Shown in pieces: positions 34,901 through 51,400 of a DNA stretch of 64,000 bases. The notes beneath the pieces were generated by a model that was not told the origin of the DNA, did not search any database, and worked only from the letters and a program-made list of their open reading frames with translations. The translations under genes and the position numbers were made by a program. Origin of the DNA: Bugula neritina. Taxonomy: Eukaryota; Bryozoa; Gymnolaemata; Cheilostomatida; Bugulidae. Each line of letters begins with the position of its first letter. Position 1 is the first letter of the stretch. The stretch lies in contig OZ037770.1 in the NCBI GenBank assembly GCA_964035545.1, positions 10,772,463 through 10,836,462 of the forward strand, given 5' to 3'.

Positions 34901-34919
34901 ATGACAGTTATAAATCTAG

Positions 34920-35165
34920 TTACCGATATAATGATGTCACTATACAATATATTATTGTAAAGACATTAATATTATGATGCATAAATTTTCCTGTTTTGTA
35001 ACACGTTCTGTATATTTTGCAATAGTAATCAGCATCTATTGGATGAATTTTCTCCATCTGACAAAGTAATCTAAAAAATAGCTGTATACTGCAGCAAGTC
35101 CAACCAATAGCTACGAGTAAAGTAACTGTGATATAAATGCACCATCCTTTGACCATATCAACCAC
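34920..35165 (-). CDS. Uncertain small ORF with one or two membrane segments (81 aa)
   Basis: Starts MVDMVKGWCIYITVTLLVAI, followed by GWTCCSIQLFFRLLCQMEKI and a polar Cys-containing stretch DADYYCKIYRTC. One clear hydrophobic helix and several Cys are visible. It ends in the context TATCG/GTAACT, which could be a donor, so it may be an exon. No family recognised, and no flanking exon was found. It may be chance. Confidence 0.2.
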   Translation of the reverse strand: MVDMVKGWCIYITVTLLVAIGWTCCSIQLFFRLLCQMEKIHPIDADYYCKIYRTCYKTGKFMHHNINVFTIIYCIVTSLYR

Positions 35166-35169
35166 AATG

Positions 35170-36217
35170 TATGCAGAGACTAGCCAACAAAGTTGTTCTG
35201 TAGGCCCCTATAGGTATATACATTTTGGTAGTGGGAAAGGCTCCAATATAGTAATTCATCTTTTTCAGTTATTAAAGCTAGAAATAAGGTAAGTAGTAAC
35301 TACATTAAACCAAAGTTGGTATGTACTTCCTTTTTTGTAACTAATTCTGTATAATTATAGGTGGAAAAGCTACAAGATTCGAAACCATAGATATAATATA
35401 TATAATATTAAGATATATACTTGTTTTAGTTCAATTGAAGTTTAAGTTTTTGGGGTCAATATTTCAATACAATATTCACTAACTAAATTAAACATTTTAT
35501 ATTATTTAATTATCTATGCCATCAATCGAGAAACATTTACTGATAATTTCAGTTTTTAATCCATGTTTTAATATCATAAAATTAAATTTCTAAGTCATGT
35601 GCATAATTATAATCATGCGTGTAAGTTCTGTCATGCCTGAATTCTTCAATATGTTGCATTTATAATTTTTTTAAAACTAAAAGCCTCTGTTAGAATTAAA
35701 TTAAAATTAAAATCAATTTTGCTAGTTTATAGTTTCAGGGCATAAACTATATTAATAAAGGACATCCTTAAATTTTTTCAACAATTAAAACAGTTTATTG
35801 CTTGTAACACAATGCATGTGAGCATGAAAATCATTTCAACTTCTGGCTTAATTTGCAAATATTTATTACAGTAAGCTAAAAAATACCTTTTTTTAGTTTT
35901 TACTTTCAAGTTCTGCATGTAATTTACAACGGCGCAATGAAATTTTTTGTAAAGTAAAATTTTACAGTATCATATAATTAATATATAAGATTACTTTTTT
36001 ATATGTTATACTTATAATAGTTTAAGCCAATATAGTATACATTTAAATACAAATTGAGAACTAGTTGACAATTTTTTTTATAAAAATTGCATACTTCAAT
36101 TAATGATAGAGTTTATGCTTTGCAGTTTTTCAATAATTTTATCGTTTATTTAATCTATTTGTTTTTCTTATTAGTGATATTTAGCATATTTGCTTTTTTA
36201 AGAATCAAACAATAGAA
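35170..36217. other. AT-rich intergenic sequence upstream of the four-helix gene
   Basis: No gene or recognised repeat. It should contain the promoter and 5' untranslated region of the gene starting at 36218, but I cannot point to a motif. Confidence 0.5.
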
Positions 36218-39309
<3,092 letters not shown>

Positions 39310-39365
39310 AGTTTCAGGTAAATAACTTCTATTACCATTATCGCAACTCACCATTTTTATGAGAA

Positions 39366-39541
39366 GCCCAGATGGAAAGAGTTTTTGTTAAATAGGTTAA
39401 GGACTTGTTTAGATGAGGCACAGGAGTCACTATAACTGGATGCTCTTCCTAACATCACCAATGACCTTTATTAGGGTGCGAACCCATGACCTCGTGCTTA
39501 CTAAGCAAACGCTATAACCCCCTAGACCACAACTGCTCCTT
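39366..39541 (-). mobile_element. tRNA-derived SINE, copy 4 (minus)
   Basis: Read in reverse: ggagcagttgtggtctaggg, box B gggttcgcaccc, gttaggaagagcatccagtt, and the gcacaggag/taagtccttaacc tail part. It lies in the 3' flank of the four-helix gene. Confidence 0.82.
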
Positions 39542-39544
39542 TTC

Positions 39545-41570
<2,026 letters not shown>

Positions 41571-41754
41571 TAATTGTCCAACAGACAAGCAATCGTAAAA
41601 TATAGAGTAAAGAATGAAATCTGAAAAGCTTTATTAAATAAAATGATAAAAATCTCTTATATTATTCAACGGTGATACAATTCTTAACTTTATACTGCAG
41701 CTTGAACAATGTTACTGCTAAATAAATAGCGCAAATGTCAATGACGGCAAAATG

Positions 41755-42813
41755 TTATTTCTCAATAGTCTTTGTTGTACTGTCTGGTCGCACGCTGTTT
41801 AGAGATCGACCAATTTTAAAGCAGCTCCTAACTTTGTCAACATATTTAGGGTGGAAGTAAGCAAACAAGGCAACATTTCCTGTACCGAAAAGAGAATTAA
41901 AAACAGCAACACTAGCCTCAATGGCAGAAGTGGCAGCTGCAAGTAGATTGATCTGTTCGAAGATAAGGAACACAATAAAAAATATATTAGAAAGTATATG
42001 CAACAAACAAGTCCAAGAAATATATTTACTGGCAGCCAAAATGAGTTCATCTTCATAAGAATTTCTCTTTGTGATCATCTTCAACTCTTTCCAAACTTTT
42101 GCTAGCAGAGTAGCTATTATTGCATAAATAAACACGGCTAGACCTCCATATACGCCATATACAATGCTGGTTGTCCGATTTGGAAAGTAGCCAACTTTTA
42201 AAGGCGTGCAACAAATTGGCTCATCTTTGGCAATGTTAGTTACTAAATTCATCAGGAAAGAAGAGGCTAGTAGAGTTCCAGTGAAACTTCGAATATGGGT
42301 GATCAGGGTGTGAGTCTCGTACTGGTACGGCAAACACACAGCTAGGTACTTTTCAACGCTAGAAATTAAGAAGACGAGATATCTTGTAGTTGCTGAAAAC
42401 ATATTGGCAGCGATAATCATTTTGAAAATGTTGTTTGCCGCTACGGTAGAAAGATTTAAAACGGCGAGTTTAATTTCACAGCTGAAATGTAAAATTCCCG
42501 TAATACTGTTTATTATATCCGAGAAGCTGATGCAGGTTAGAATCCAGTAGTACTTTGTAGCCTTTAGCTCTTTCATTTGACTCAGTATCAGCTGGTGTAG
42601 AATATTTACAGCAATAGACAAATAGTTCATGGCATCGTGAGCTTGGCTAAAGGATCTGTAACAGTCGACTGTGGTGTTACCCAAACAAGGTATAATTTCC
42701 AGATTGACTGATTCGTGATTCCCCATAGCTGATGCTGCCGCAATATTTAAGCATTTGATGTAGATAATCTCACTATTAAACTGACTCAAATATTCAGTGT
42801 GAAACAATATCAA
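41755..42813 (-). CDS. Rhodopsin-type G protein-coupled receptor, single exon (352 aa)
   Basis: Seven hydrophobic segments are visible at about residues 62-80, 90-112, 128-152, 176-193, 216-238, 262-288 and 293-318. Features include Asp 99 in TM2 (SFSDIIN), a conserved-type Cys 112 before TM3, and EKY (154-156) at the end of TM3 in place of D/E-R-Y. There is a CC pair in the second extracellular loop (201-202) and GTGNVALFAY, then FHPKYVDKVR, at the end of TM7 in place of NPxxY. The N-terminus has a possible glycosylation site (NTT, 46-48). The start could be Met 30 rather than Met 1, since the first 29 residues look untypical. The missing Arg of the DRY motif and the altered NPxxY suggest a divergent, lineage-specific invertebrate receptor. 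No ligand can be named. Confidence 0.85.
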   Translation of the reverse strand: MILFHTEYLSQFNSEIIYIKCLNIAAASAMGNHESVNLEIIPCLGNTTVDCYRSFSQAHDAMNYLSIAVNILHQLILSQMKELKATKYYWILTCISFSDIINSITGILHFSCEIKLAVLNLSTVAANNIFKMIIAANMFSATTRYLVFLISSVEKYLAVCLPYQYETHTLITHIRSFTGTLLASSFLMNLVTNIAKDEPICCTPLKVGYFPNRTTSIVYGVYGGLAVFIYAIIATLLAKVWKELKMITKRNSYEDELILAASKYISWTCLLHILSNIFFIVFLIFEQINLLAAATSAIEASVAVFNSLFGTGNVALFAYFHPKYVDKVRSCFKIGRSLNSVRPDSTTKTIEK

Positions 42814-42829
42814 CAGTCACTGAAAGCTG

Positions 42830-43518
42830 CAGAAATGGTTTTGATTATAAATTGTTTTAGTAATCTATTAAGTCTCCATTCAAAAATCAATAACTCTATA
42901 ATAAACTTTATCTTAATTGTATGAAAGTCTTAATTTAAATAATGATTTTCAGGCAAAACCTTGGTTGACCATGCTACTTAAGGATATAATACATTGAATA
43001 GCATATTGACATCTAAATATTAATTAACTTTAAACTTGCTATAATAACCACTAAAACGATAAATCATCATCATAGAGCAACAATTAGTTTTTGTGTTTGC
43101 ATTTTAAGTTTTAAATTCTTATTACAGTAAGTGTAAAATTGACCATCTTGCAGTTATAACAGAAAACCATAAACTCTATATAGCTGTCACAGATAAACTA
43201 AATACATAAATAGTGTTTGTGAACAAAAGTGAACTGATTATGGAAGTAAAGTAACGTATATACGTGCACTGTACGTTATAATATAAATACTCTACTACGA
43301 ATTTATTATATTATGTTTTTGTGTTGTCCACAACTGACCTAAACTGTGCCAATCTCAGCAAAACCTAAACAATAACTTTTCATTAACAACTTGTACTGCA
43401 AATCTCAAGGATTTTTAGAAATTTAATATGACTCAACACATGCACAGATGTTGAGTATGATTGGCAGCAGTTGAGATAGGTAGCCTCAGGTGTATAAGTG
43501 CTAAAATTGTAAATATTT
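42830..43518. other. Upstream region of the GPCR gene
   Basis: No second gene seen; AT-rich, with no clear repeat. Confidence 0.5.
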
Positions 43519-43587
43519 GCCCCCACCAGGATTCGAACTACAGACCTTCGGCTTGCAAACCTAATTACACCAATTACACCACAGGGC
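43519..43587 (-). tRNA. tRNA-like sequence (pseudogene or SINE head)
   Basis: On the minus strand it starts GCCCTGT and ends with a 3' arm that pairs with it over seven positions, counting G-T pairs. It has a box A-like TGGTGTAATTGG and a box B-like AGTTCGAATCC. The anticodon region (ttaggtttgcaagccga) could present TGC, but the five-pair anticodon stem has two mismatches. It is therefore more likely a decayed tRNA or another SINE head than a working gene. Confidence 0.35.
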
Positions 43588-43979
43588 CTACTGGGTGAAC
43601 TCAACACTACAAAAATTTTATGTATACAAATTAGAGATGCAAAAAAATCTAAAGAGAAGGAAAGCTTTTATCATCTAGAGCCATAGTCATGCATATACAA
43701 AATCATTTTGATCTGTGACCGTGAACATGGTTTAATTTGAATATAAAAATTAGATTGCAGTGGCAACCAGAGCTAACTTACTCTACAGCTGCAGTGTAGT
43801 TATTAAAGTGCTTAGCGCTCACCTTAACCAAATTTATTACGCAATGAAAATTGGCCTATAAATACGTAGGCTTTACTTATGACAATGTTAAAAGTATGTA
43901 TAAACAGTTTTAAAATAATAATTAATTGTGTTGATTAGTGCAACAAACCACTGCCAACACATCATTACTGCAAACCTAA

Positions 43980-44122
43980 ACACGAGAAAGAGTGGGAAGG
44001 GTGAGAGAAAAAAAATAAATTGGGGAAGGGTAAGAGAGGGAGAGAGTGAGAGAGAAAGGAACAGTGAGAGAGATAGTAAGAGATAGTATAGGAGAGGGCG
44101 AGAGAAGAAAAAGAGGGTGGAG
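43980..44122. repeat. Purine-rich GA tract
   Basis: About 140 bp almost entirely of A and G on the plus strand with gagaga and gggaag units. Homopurine tracts of this length can form triplex DNA. Confidence 0.85.
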
Positions 44123-44124
44123 TA

Positions 44125-45300
44125 ACAGATACCCTGAATGTTTCCACTATATTATTCAGCACCCACTCTACTTTTGAACTTTAGTCAGTGTTCATAGCAT
44201 TCTAATCTTGTTATAAATAGACTATGATATAGCCTTTGCACACATAAGCTGAGCGTACTTGCTACTTTCCTTACATTACACTGTAGTTTCTCCCTCGAGC
44301 TCAGTGAAGGAAATGCAAAGAAGTATTGATCTCTTTTACTCATTTCATTACTTGAAATGGTCAACAGCTTGCAAATCACTGCTTCACGGAGCGAGATAAT
44401 GAACCCTGTAGTGATTATATCAATATTTTATTATTATAACAAAGTGTGCAGGCTTTACAGCTGGCGACAGTGATTTGCTCGGCAGCAAACATAGTCAGTT
44501 AGTAAATATACATCCCATTTGAAGGCTAAGATATATAGCCTATATACTTAAAGAATATTAAAGGCTAAAGTCTTTTGAGGCAGAAATTTTAAGGTACAGT
44601 GAACTTATTATAATGTTTTATAGCATTAATTATAATATATGGTAATAACATATATTAGATGCTTATATAGGGTTAATTTCATATTTTATATAGCATTATA
44701 TAATAATAATCAGGTATATGAAATGATGTATTAGATGCTTAGGATTATCATTCAGGCAGATCTTTCATTCTTATATCAAAACTTATTGAGAGGGTCAATT
44801 TTGCAAGATGCTAATTAGTAAACATACAAACAACAAACTTTATGTTTGAAGATTTTGGGTTTGCTTAATGTATACTGATTAAACCTTTCTACAAATTAAA
44901 GAATCTAGCTGCAAATTCCTTTAAGAACAATTTAAATTTTTACAAACTAACATGTAATTTTGGTAGAGTTCACTGTAATACTACGAACACATTTGCACTG
45001 TTTAGTGTGCTGACAATAAACATTTGCTGGTCTCAGTTGCTATAATGTGTTATTATATAACTTTAAATGATTGGAACAGGTTACAAGTTTTAGCAGGCTT
45101 CAGACTTACTATTCATCATACTATATTATACCTACAAAACAATCATATTGTAGTGCAAAAGAGCAAAATTTTGTCTAAAAACAATATCTCTCATTATAAT
45201 CAAGACAAAGTAAATTGTTATAATTATCAGGCAATTGTTTTTGTATGATCCAAAATATCATTTTCATACGCTCAAATACGTATCTATATTTATCTTATAG
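44125..45300. other. Intergenic sequence without a supported gene
   Basis: Short open frames only; no splice-supported exon recognised. Confidence 0.5.
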
Positions 45301-45356
45301 GTGAAGATTTAGAAAGCACAGCTGACCAAGAAAAAGTTTTGGAGCTTAAAATTTAA
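45301..45356 (+). CDS. Candidate terminal exon
   Basis: A tatcttatag acceptor is followed by two bases and 17 codons, EDLESTADQEKVLELKI, then TAA. It is an acidic, helical-looking C-terminus. No matching upstream exon was found, so it rests on acceptor and composition only. Confidence 0.2.
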
Positions 45357-45442
45357 AAATTTTATAATACTACGGGATGTCAAACATAGTCTGATTCTCC
45401 AGCTAGTGACACCACCGCCAACTGGCAGGTTTACCAGCCAAT

Positions 45443-45703
45443 GTGCTTCTCTTAGACCTGGAAAACAGAAGTACTATACACTTTTTCATATGCAAATTGT
45501 TACTAATACTTGTACATATGTTTGATGCACCGTGCCCAGGTCCTAACAATATGGACGATGAGCCAAATGTCGTCCATGTTTATATCCTCGTGGGTGGTAA
45601 CATTATCATACTATCTGTAGTCTTTATATGGGCTGCCATCAGTGTTTTCAAAGAGAGGCGGTTGCAGCCGGTTGCCGTGGTTACTCCGTCTGCTGCAACT
45701 TGA
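45443..45703 (+). CDS. Small single-pass membrane protein or last exon of one
   Basis: The frame has a C-terminal hydrophobic helix VYILVGGNIIILSVVFIWAA followed by a basic stop-transfer FKERR and a short Pro/Val/Ala tail. Before it is a polar acidic stretch APCPGPNNMDDEPNVVH. The true start is unclear: Met 1, Met 26, or splicing in at the cccag acceptor at 45538, which would make this the last exon of a type I membrane protein. An AATAAA about 90 bp after the stop supports a 3' end here. No family recognised. Confidence 0.35.
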   Translation: MLLLDLENRSTIHFFICKLLLILVHMFDAPCPGPNNMDDEPNVVHVYILVGGNIIILSVVFIWAAISVFKERRLQPVAVVTPSAAT

Positions 45704-48437
45704 GCTCATATGGTATTGAGCTCATATAGCTTATACTACTGCATGTTTATCACTGTAGAGATCGTGCCTTATGTTGAGATATTTTAATTAAAATAAAAAA
45801 TTAAAAATCCTAATTTGTTATTCCCATGTGGATACCCATAATGCAATATACAGTTGCGCTTCCTGTATTTTTCCCACCATGGCATACACACAATAAACAA
45901 CTGCACACAGTATCAAATGTCATCAGGAATTTCAACACTGTTGACTCTCTGCATTTGAAATAGTTATTTACTTTACCAAATCCAAGTTAATTGAGACCAA
46001 ATAACACCAGATTTGCTTTTTCATAAAAGTGTATATGTCATGATGACTCCTTGATTGTAGAGTTTATTGTTGAAGTTATTTTCTTTCAATACAATATTTA
46101 TTTTATTAATTTGCCTAAATAAATATTATATGTTCATTCTGATTTCTTTGTAAAACTACCGTCAAAATCTTTTTAGACACCAATATTGCATATATAATAT
46201 ATATATATTTAAAGCTTAGACTTCTGAGCAGATTTTCTTACAGAAAATCTATTAAATAAAATAAAATTATCTTCATGTTTACTAGTTTCTAGATATTTAC
46301 CAATTTCATTTGGATATAAATTTGGTAGAGTTTGCGCCTCAAGTAGTTTTTGATCAACAATTTATATACAATAAGTTAGTCCTCATAATACACATTTATT
46401 TAAGTTGTCCTCTCTCAACATGTAAATGTTTTAGGAGTTATCTGTTCGGGCATGCAATTTATAGTAACAAACTACTGCACTGTTCTATACAGCAACAAAA
46501 TTTTAGTTAAGCAAGATTCTGATTGAAAATAGTCCGTAAAAGGTGATAAACTAACACATATACTAATTGCCTATATTATATATTATAACAATGTGCATAA
46601 CTGCATGAACTAAGCAACAATAGATGTGCAATTAGATGACTACATTTTAAGAAGTTTAAAACAGTGTTGAATGTAACTTCAAAAATTTAACAATATATTT
46701 GACACCATAATGTCGCAGCAATAATGTGTTCATCAGCTGTGTCACTGCTGCATTTGTGATTATACAGTGTAAATATGTCAATATTGATGATAATATTTTG
46801 GTAAGTAATTATCCTAGCCTGCAAAAAGTTAATAATACCAAAGTGTGCTTTTCGCGATAATTGTTATATATGACCATTCTAGCTCTGTTTAAATATGATC
46901 AACCCATCACATTTAGTTATATACTTTTCAATTTTTAATGCTTATGCAATGACCTAAAATTTGAAAATTAAGACAATTTTGCCTGTCATGATTTTTCTTA
47001 TGCAACATTTTAGAAGGAACTTTTATAAAGGAACACAAACTGGCAAAACATCTTTCTTATCAAGTTTGAACAATTTTTTTTCTACCAAAATGTTTGCTTA
47101 ATCTGCTGTTTTTCAAAAGACTTAGCATTATAATGTCACACCAACTCTGAAGAAAAGACTAACGTATTGAATATAGTGAAAATCAGTCACTTATACTACT
47201 ACTTTGGAGTTATGTTCTTTATATAATTATATATTCCACATTACATCATTTTGTAACCCGTTTCCTTTTTACCCATAATACCTCTCTTTTGTTCCTGTGT
47301 CTTCATTAAAATAAATTGCTGAACTATATTGCTGAACTGAATAATCTATTTACATTTAAGTAAATCAACATATCGAACATGACGTCAAATATTCTAAACA
47401 TGCTAATAAATTGTTCAATAAACCAATTGCAAACTTAACGAGACATCTAAAGTAGATGACAAGATGAACCAATCAGAGGAACCAAATAATAACTAGGTGG
47501 TAGAACAGGGACCAACACCAAACTACCGACAAATGTCTAAAACTATAAATTTCTATTTTTAACACTGCAGGGTTTTCAGAACTTACGGAAAAAATGCAAA
47601 ATGAGGTGGTTGACAAGGTAAAGACATAGCCTGCATTTCTGCTACATTTATACAAATTGATATACCAATTCCAAAGGAAAAAGTTAGAAAGTGTCTTTTA
47701 AAATATCTAAAAATACTTGCAATTTTAACAAATCAACATTAGCTCTCCAGTTTCAATGAGGGTTTTCATTCATAGATTCAAGTTTAACTCTTGCAAGAAC
47801 ATTCCAGATAAAAAGTTGAAAAATATTTACTCATTAACTTTTTTTGTAAATCAACTGAAGCTATAATATATTATAGTATATACTCTCTTTATAAGGCTAT
47901 GTATTTCATTGACTAAGCAATACTGTGAAGGAGCTAGTTCATAGCTATATGTTGTTGGAATAAACCACATTTATCAATACAATGATACTATTTACAACAA
48001 ATGTCATATATGCATGTCATAATATTTTTTATTAAATCATAACTTGCAAAATATATAAAAAAAACAACAGAATATTGCTATTTTTTATTCTAAAAAGTAC
48101 CAAACTAGTTCTTTTAGTAAAAGAGCGCAAAATATGCCAACAAAAATCATTGATCTCATTCAATTAGAAATGTCAAGCCATGCTATAAGGGCAGAGGAGT
48201 TACATAGCAAGTATGTGCTGAGTAAGAATAGTAAAGTTGTAGTTATTGGTAGTATGTATAGTATTATTGTTATCATTAGTTAGTGCAAAAAATAGATAAT
48301 TGACCATTGCAAAATAAAATGGAGCTTTCCTGCTTACTTTCATGGAAACAATATATTAGTGGAACCCCAGATGAAATAGTAAGAGCTTTATACTTAAATT
48401 TTCCAAATATCTCAAAAAAATCACTTTGATTTTCTTC
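45704..48437. other. Intergenic sequence, 2.7 kb
   Basis: No supported gene or element. Short frames such as 46310-46510 and 47473-47655 lack domains and splice context. The right end will hold the 3' untranslated region of the TRIM gene. Confidence 0.55.
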
Positions 48438-51400
48438 TCAATTCAAGGAAAACTTTTTCCTGCGACTACTTCTCGGCCGTGTCTCTGGTACAGTGATTGG
48501 TTCAATTTTTATATTTCTTGCAGATTGAGCGGGTGGTTTAGAGTTTGTCACTCCTTGGCCCAAACTAATGCTTATACCAGCTGCAGGAACCAAGTCTAAT
48601 TCTATATCTCTTCTGTAACCTGTAATACATGCCGTGTAGCCTTAACATACAACAGGATTGGGAACTTTGACAAGTCCATTTAGAAGATTTATACAACAGC
48701 ATAAAGTATAAATTAACAGCTAATTAACTTTCCTATATATATACTAAGAACTGTTTCATTTACTTTCGGCTTTATTCAGCTAAAAATCTTAGCAGCTCTT
48801 TCAACACATTCATGAATAGCTAGTAGATACGTTTTCTAACTCAAGAAACAACTTTTACATGAATGACTGATTTATTATTTATGCTTCATTAATGCCGCTA
48901 ATAAATGAGCCACCACTAGGTTTGTATACAATTAGAAGTGTAGCACTACCCATATTGAGTATCCAGTCTACAGTATCTACATACAGTTATACTATGAATT
49001 AAGGGCATTGAGAGCTGCACCCTCTGCTGTAGCTAATATGAATTCCTGCACCTAGTATGAAGTGTTGGGAGGCACTGACTATTGCGTCTAAATTTGTAAA
49101 AAGGAAGTCCAATTCAATAGGAAATTGTGCCTATTGTAACAGGAAACAAAGGTTTTAACATTGTATAGTATAGAATGTGAGGTGGATGTGCAGCAGGTAA
49201 GGAGGTAGGTGCAGTAGGCTAATGGTGAGAGTAGGCTTTTGTTCCATTTTAACACTCTTTAAAACGGTTACAGTGAGAAACGGTCAAAAACTCTTTGCAA
49301 ATCAGGAAGGAATAGAAATCGTATGAAGCTGAAATACTCAGAAGTGCCAAATATATCAGTTTTTTTGTAGAAAATAGACTTTGTTGTGAGACAAGTCACG
49401 TGTTGACTTTTCCCTTTGAAAGACACAATGCATGACTATGCAGTCATAGCTCGTAAATACAGTAGAGAGCTTTCCTATATTGACTAAGCATAACTGACAC
49501 CTCAGTGTTCTATATTGTAATAACCTTTTGACTTGTAAAACACAGCTCTAGTTTAGTATACTAACCTTTGACCTTTAGAGACATGACATCACATAGCTCT
49601 AGTTTAGGTATCTCAACAGATATCAGTCTCTGTATTCTGTCTTTTATCTCTGCAAATCCTTCAACCAGATCCACCTACAACAATTACGTGTAAGTTCCAA
49701 CTGTAAAAATTGAACCATGCCAAGTGGCTGTTCATTGGTTCTCATTACAAGTATTGTGGAGAGACCTTGATGTGTTAAGATAATTTAAAGGAGAGCACTT
49801 CATTGACTTAATGAGTACACAAATCATGAATTAACTGCACACTGTGAATTTACGCTGGAACTCTGCACCTCCATTGACTATGCTGTTCTGTAAATGGACC
49901 CAAATAATACATATTGGAGAACCAATATGTATATTCTGTTTCTATTATATTACTTATGAAGAAAAGAGCATACCTAATCAACATATATATGAAATATTTA
50001 TATAGGCTACCTAAATGGTAAATTTAAGATCCATTTAATATCGAGATTGTCAATTTAGAGTGCTTTCCCAAACTGCTTATTTATACAAAACCATCCAGTG
50101 TTCTGAGTTTCAAATACGTAAATCAATGTTAGCTAACCAAAGTAAATCAAACGAGAGCAAAGTCTAAAGAACTGTAGAAAATTAGAGCAAAAATAGCATA
50201 AATCCACCAGAAATAACTTAAGTACCTGATGGCTTTGTTTAAGTTGAGCTTCTATCTTCATTCTACTGTTACTCAGTTGAGACAAAACAGTTTCAACTTC
50301 TTTCTCCATGTACTTCTCAAGTTTTTCTTTAGTCCTATTTCTACTAGCTAGCAACTCTTTCTCAAGGTTTTCATATTGCAGTTTCACAGCAGCTAACTGC
50401 AAAATAGTGTACAAAAATGAAAAGCAAAAAATTTTGAAATGAGCAAAATATATAACTTCTATAGAGTGATTGGAAAACAAGATACCAAACATCTAATGAG
50501 ATATTCACAAATCTCAGACCTACAATAAACTGGTTTTAATAGCCATTTTAAAGAAAGCTCACAAAGTGAATACATTCTTAGTTGAGATGAACTTATCGAG
50601 ATTGTTGCATTAAGGATTGTTGATGAAAATGTCAATAATATGGATTAGAATTTTCTTTCCATTCATTAAAAAAGTAACTTTATAGAGAATAGCTGTTTTA
50701 TCATTTAGTAGGTGAAATATTTTTACAATGAATATAAGGTATGTGACAAAACATAACTAACTCCAGCAAAACTACTGTTCTTATTTCCACTGAAATCAAG
50801 CATTAGAAACCATATTGGTCATTGAAAGCCAATATCTCCAACTGTCTCGAAATTACTAATTTTGTCACATGACAAATTGGAGTACTCAATCCTGATTTCT
50901 AAAAGCTACTTTAAGTAGTTTTACCTACACTCAGGATAAAAAAGGATAACAAAGCAAGAGTCATTCCTAGTGCAAATTATTTCATATCAACTAGTTGCAT
51001 GAGCATTTACCAGCTACTAACATGGTTTCCAGTTTATAAATAACCGACTGTCAAACTAATAGCACTAAAATAACCAATGTAAGTATTAAATGATCGTATT
51101 TCAATGCAGTAACTTAAACATAACAGCTCCCCCTGTACAATATCTACATAAGTTATTTCTACAACAAACCTGGTTATCGCGACGCTTATGAAGCATATTG
51201 ATCAAATTTCCAGTTTCAGAATCAAATTTAGCCAAGGTTCTCGAAACCTGTTTACTCAGTTCAGTAAGGCCGTCTTCCTTGGCCACCAACTGATCCATGT
51301 TAATCAGCTCCTGGATCAGGTCTTCTAAGCCAATCAGCTGGTGGGCTGAATCTACAGAATCAGACCTCTTTTGAATGAGATTTAAACATCCACTTAAACA

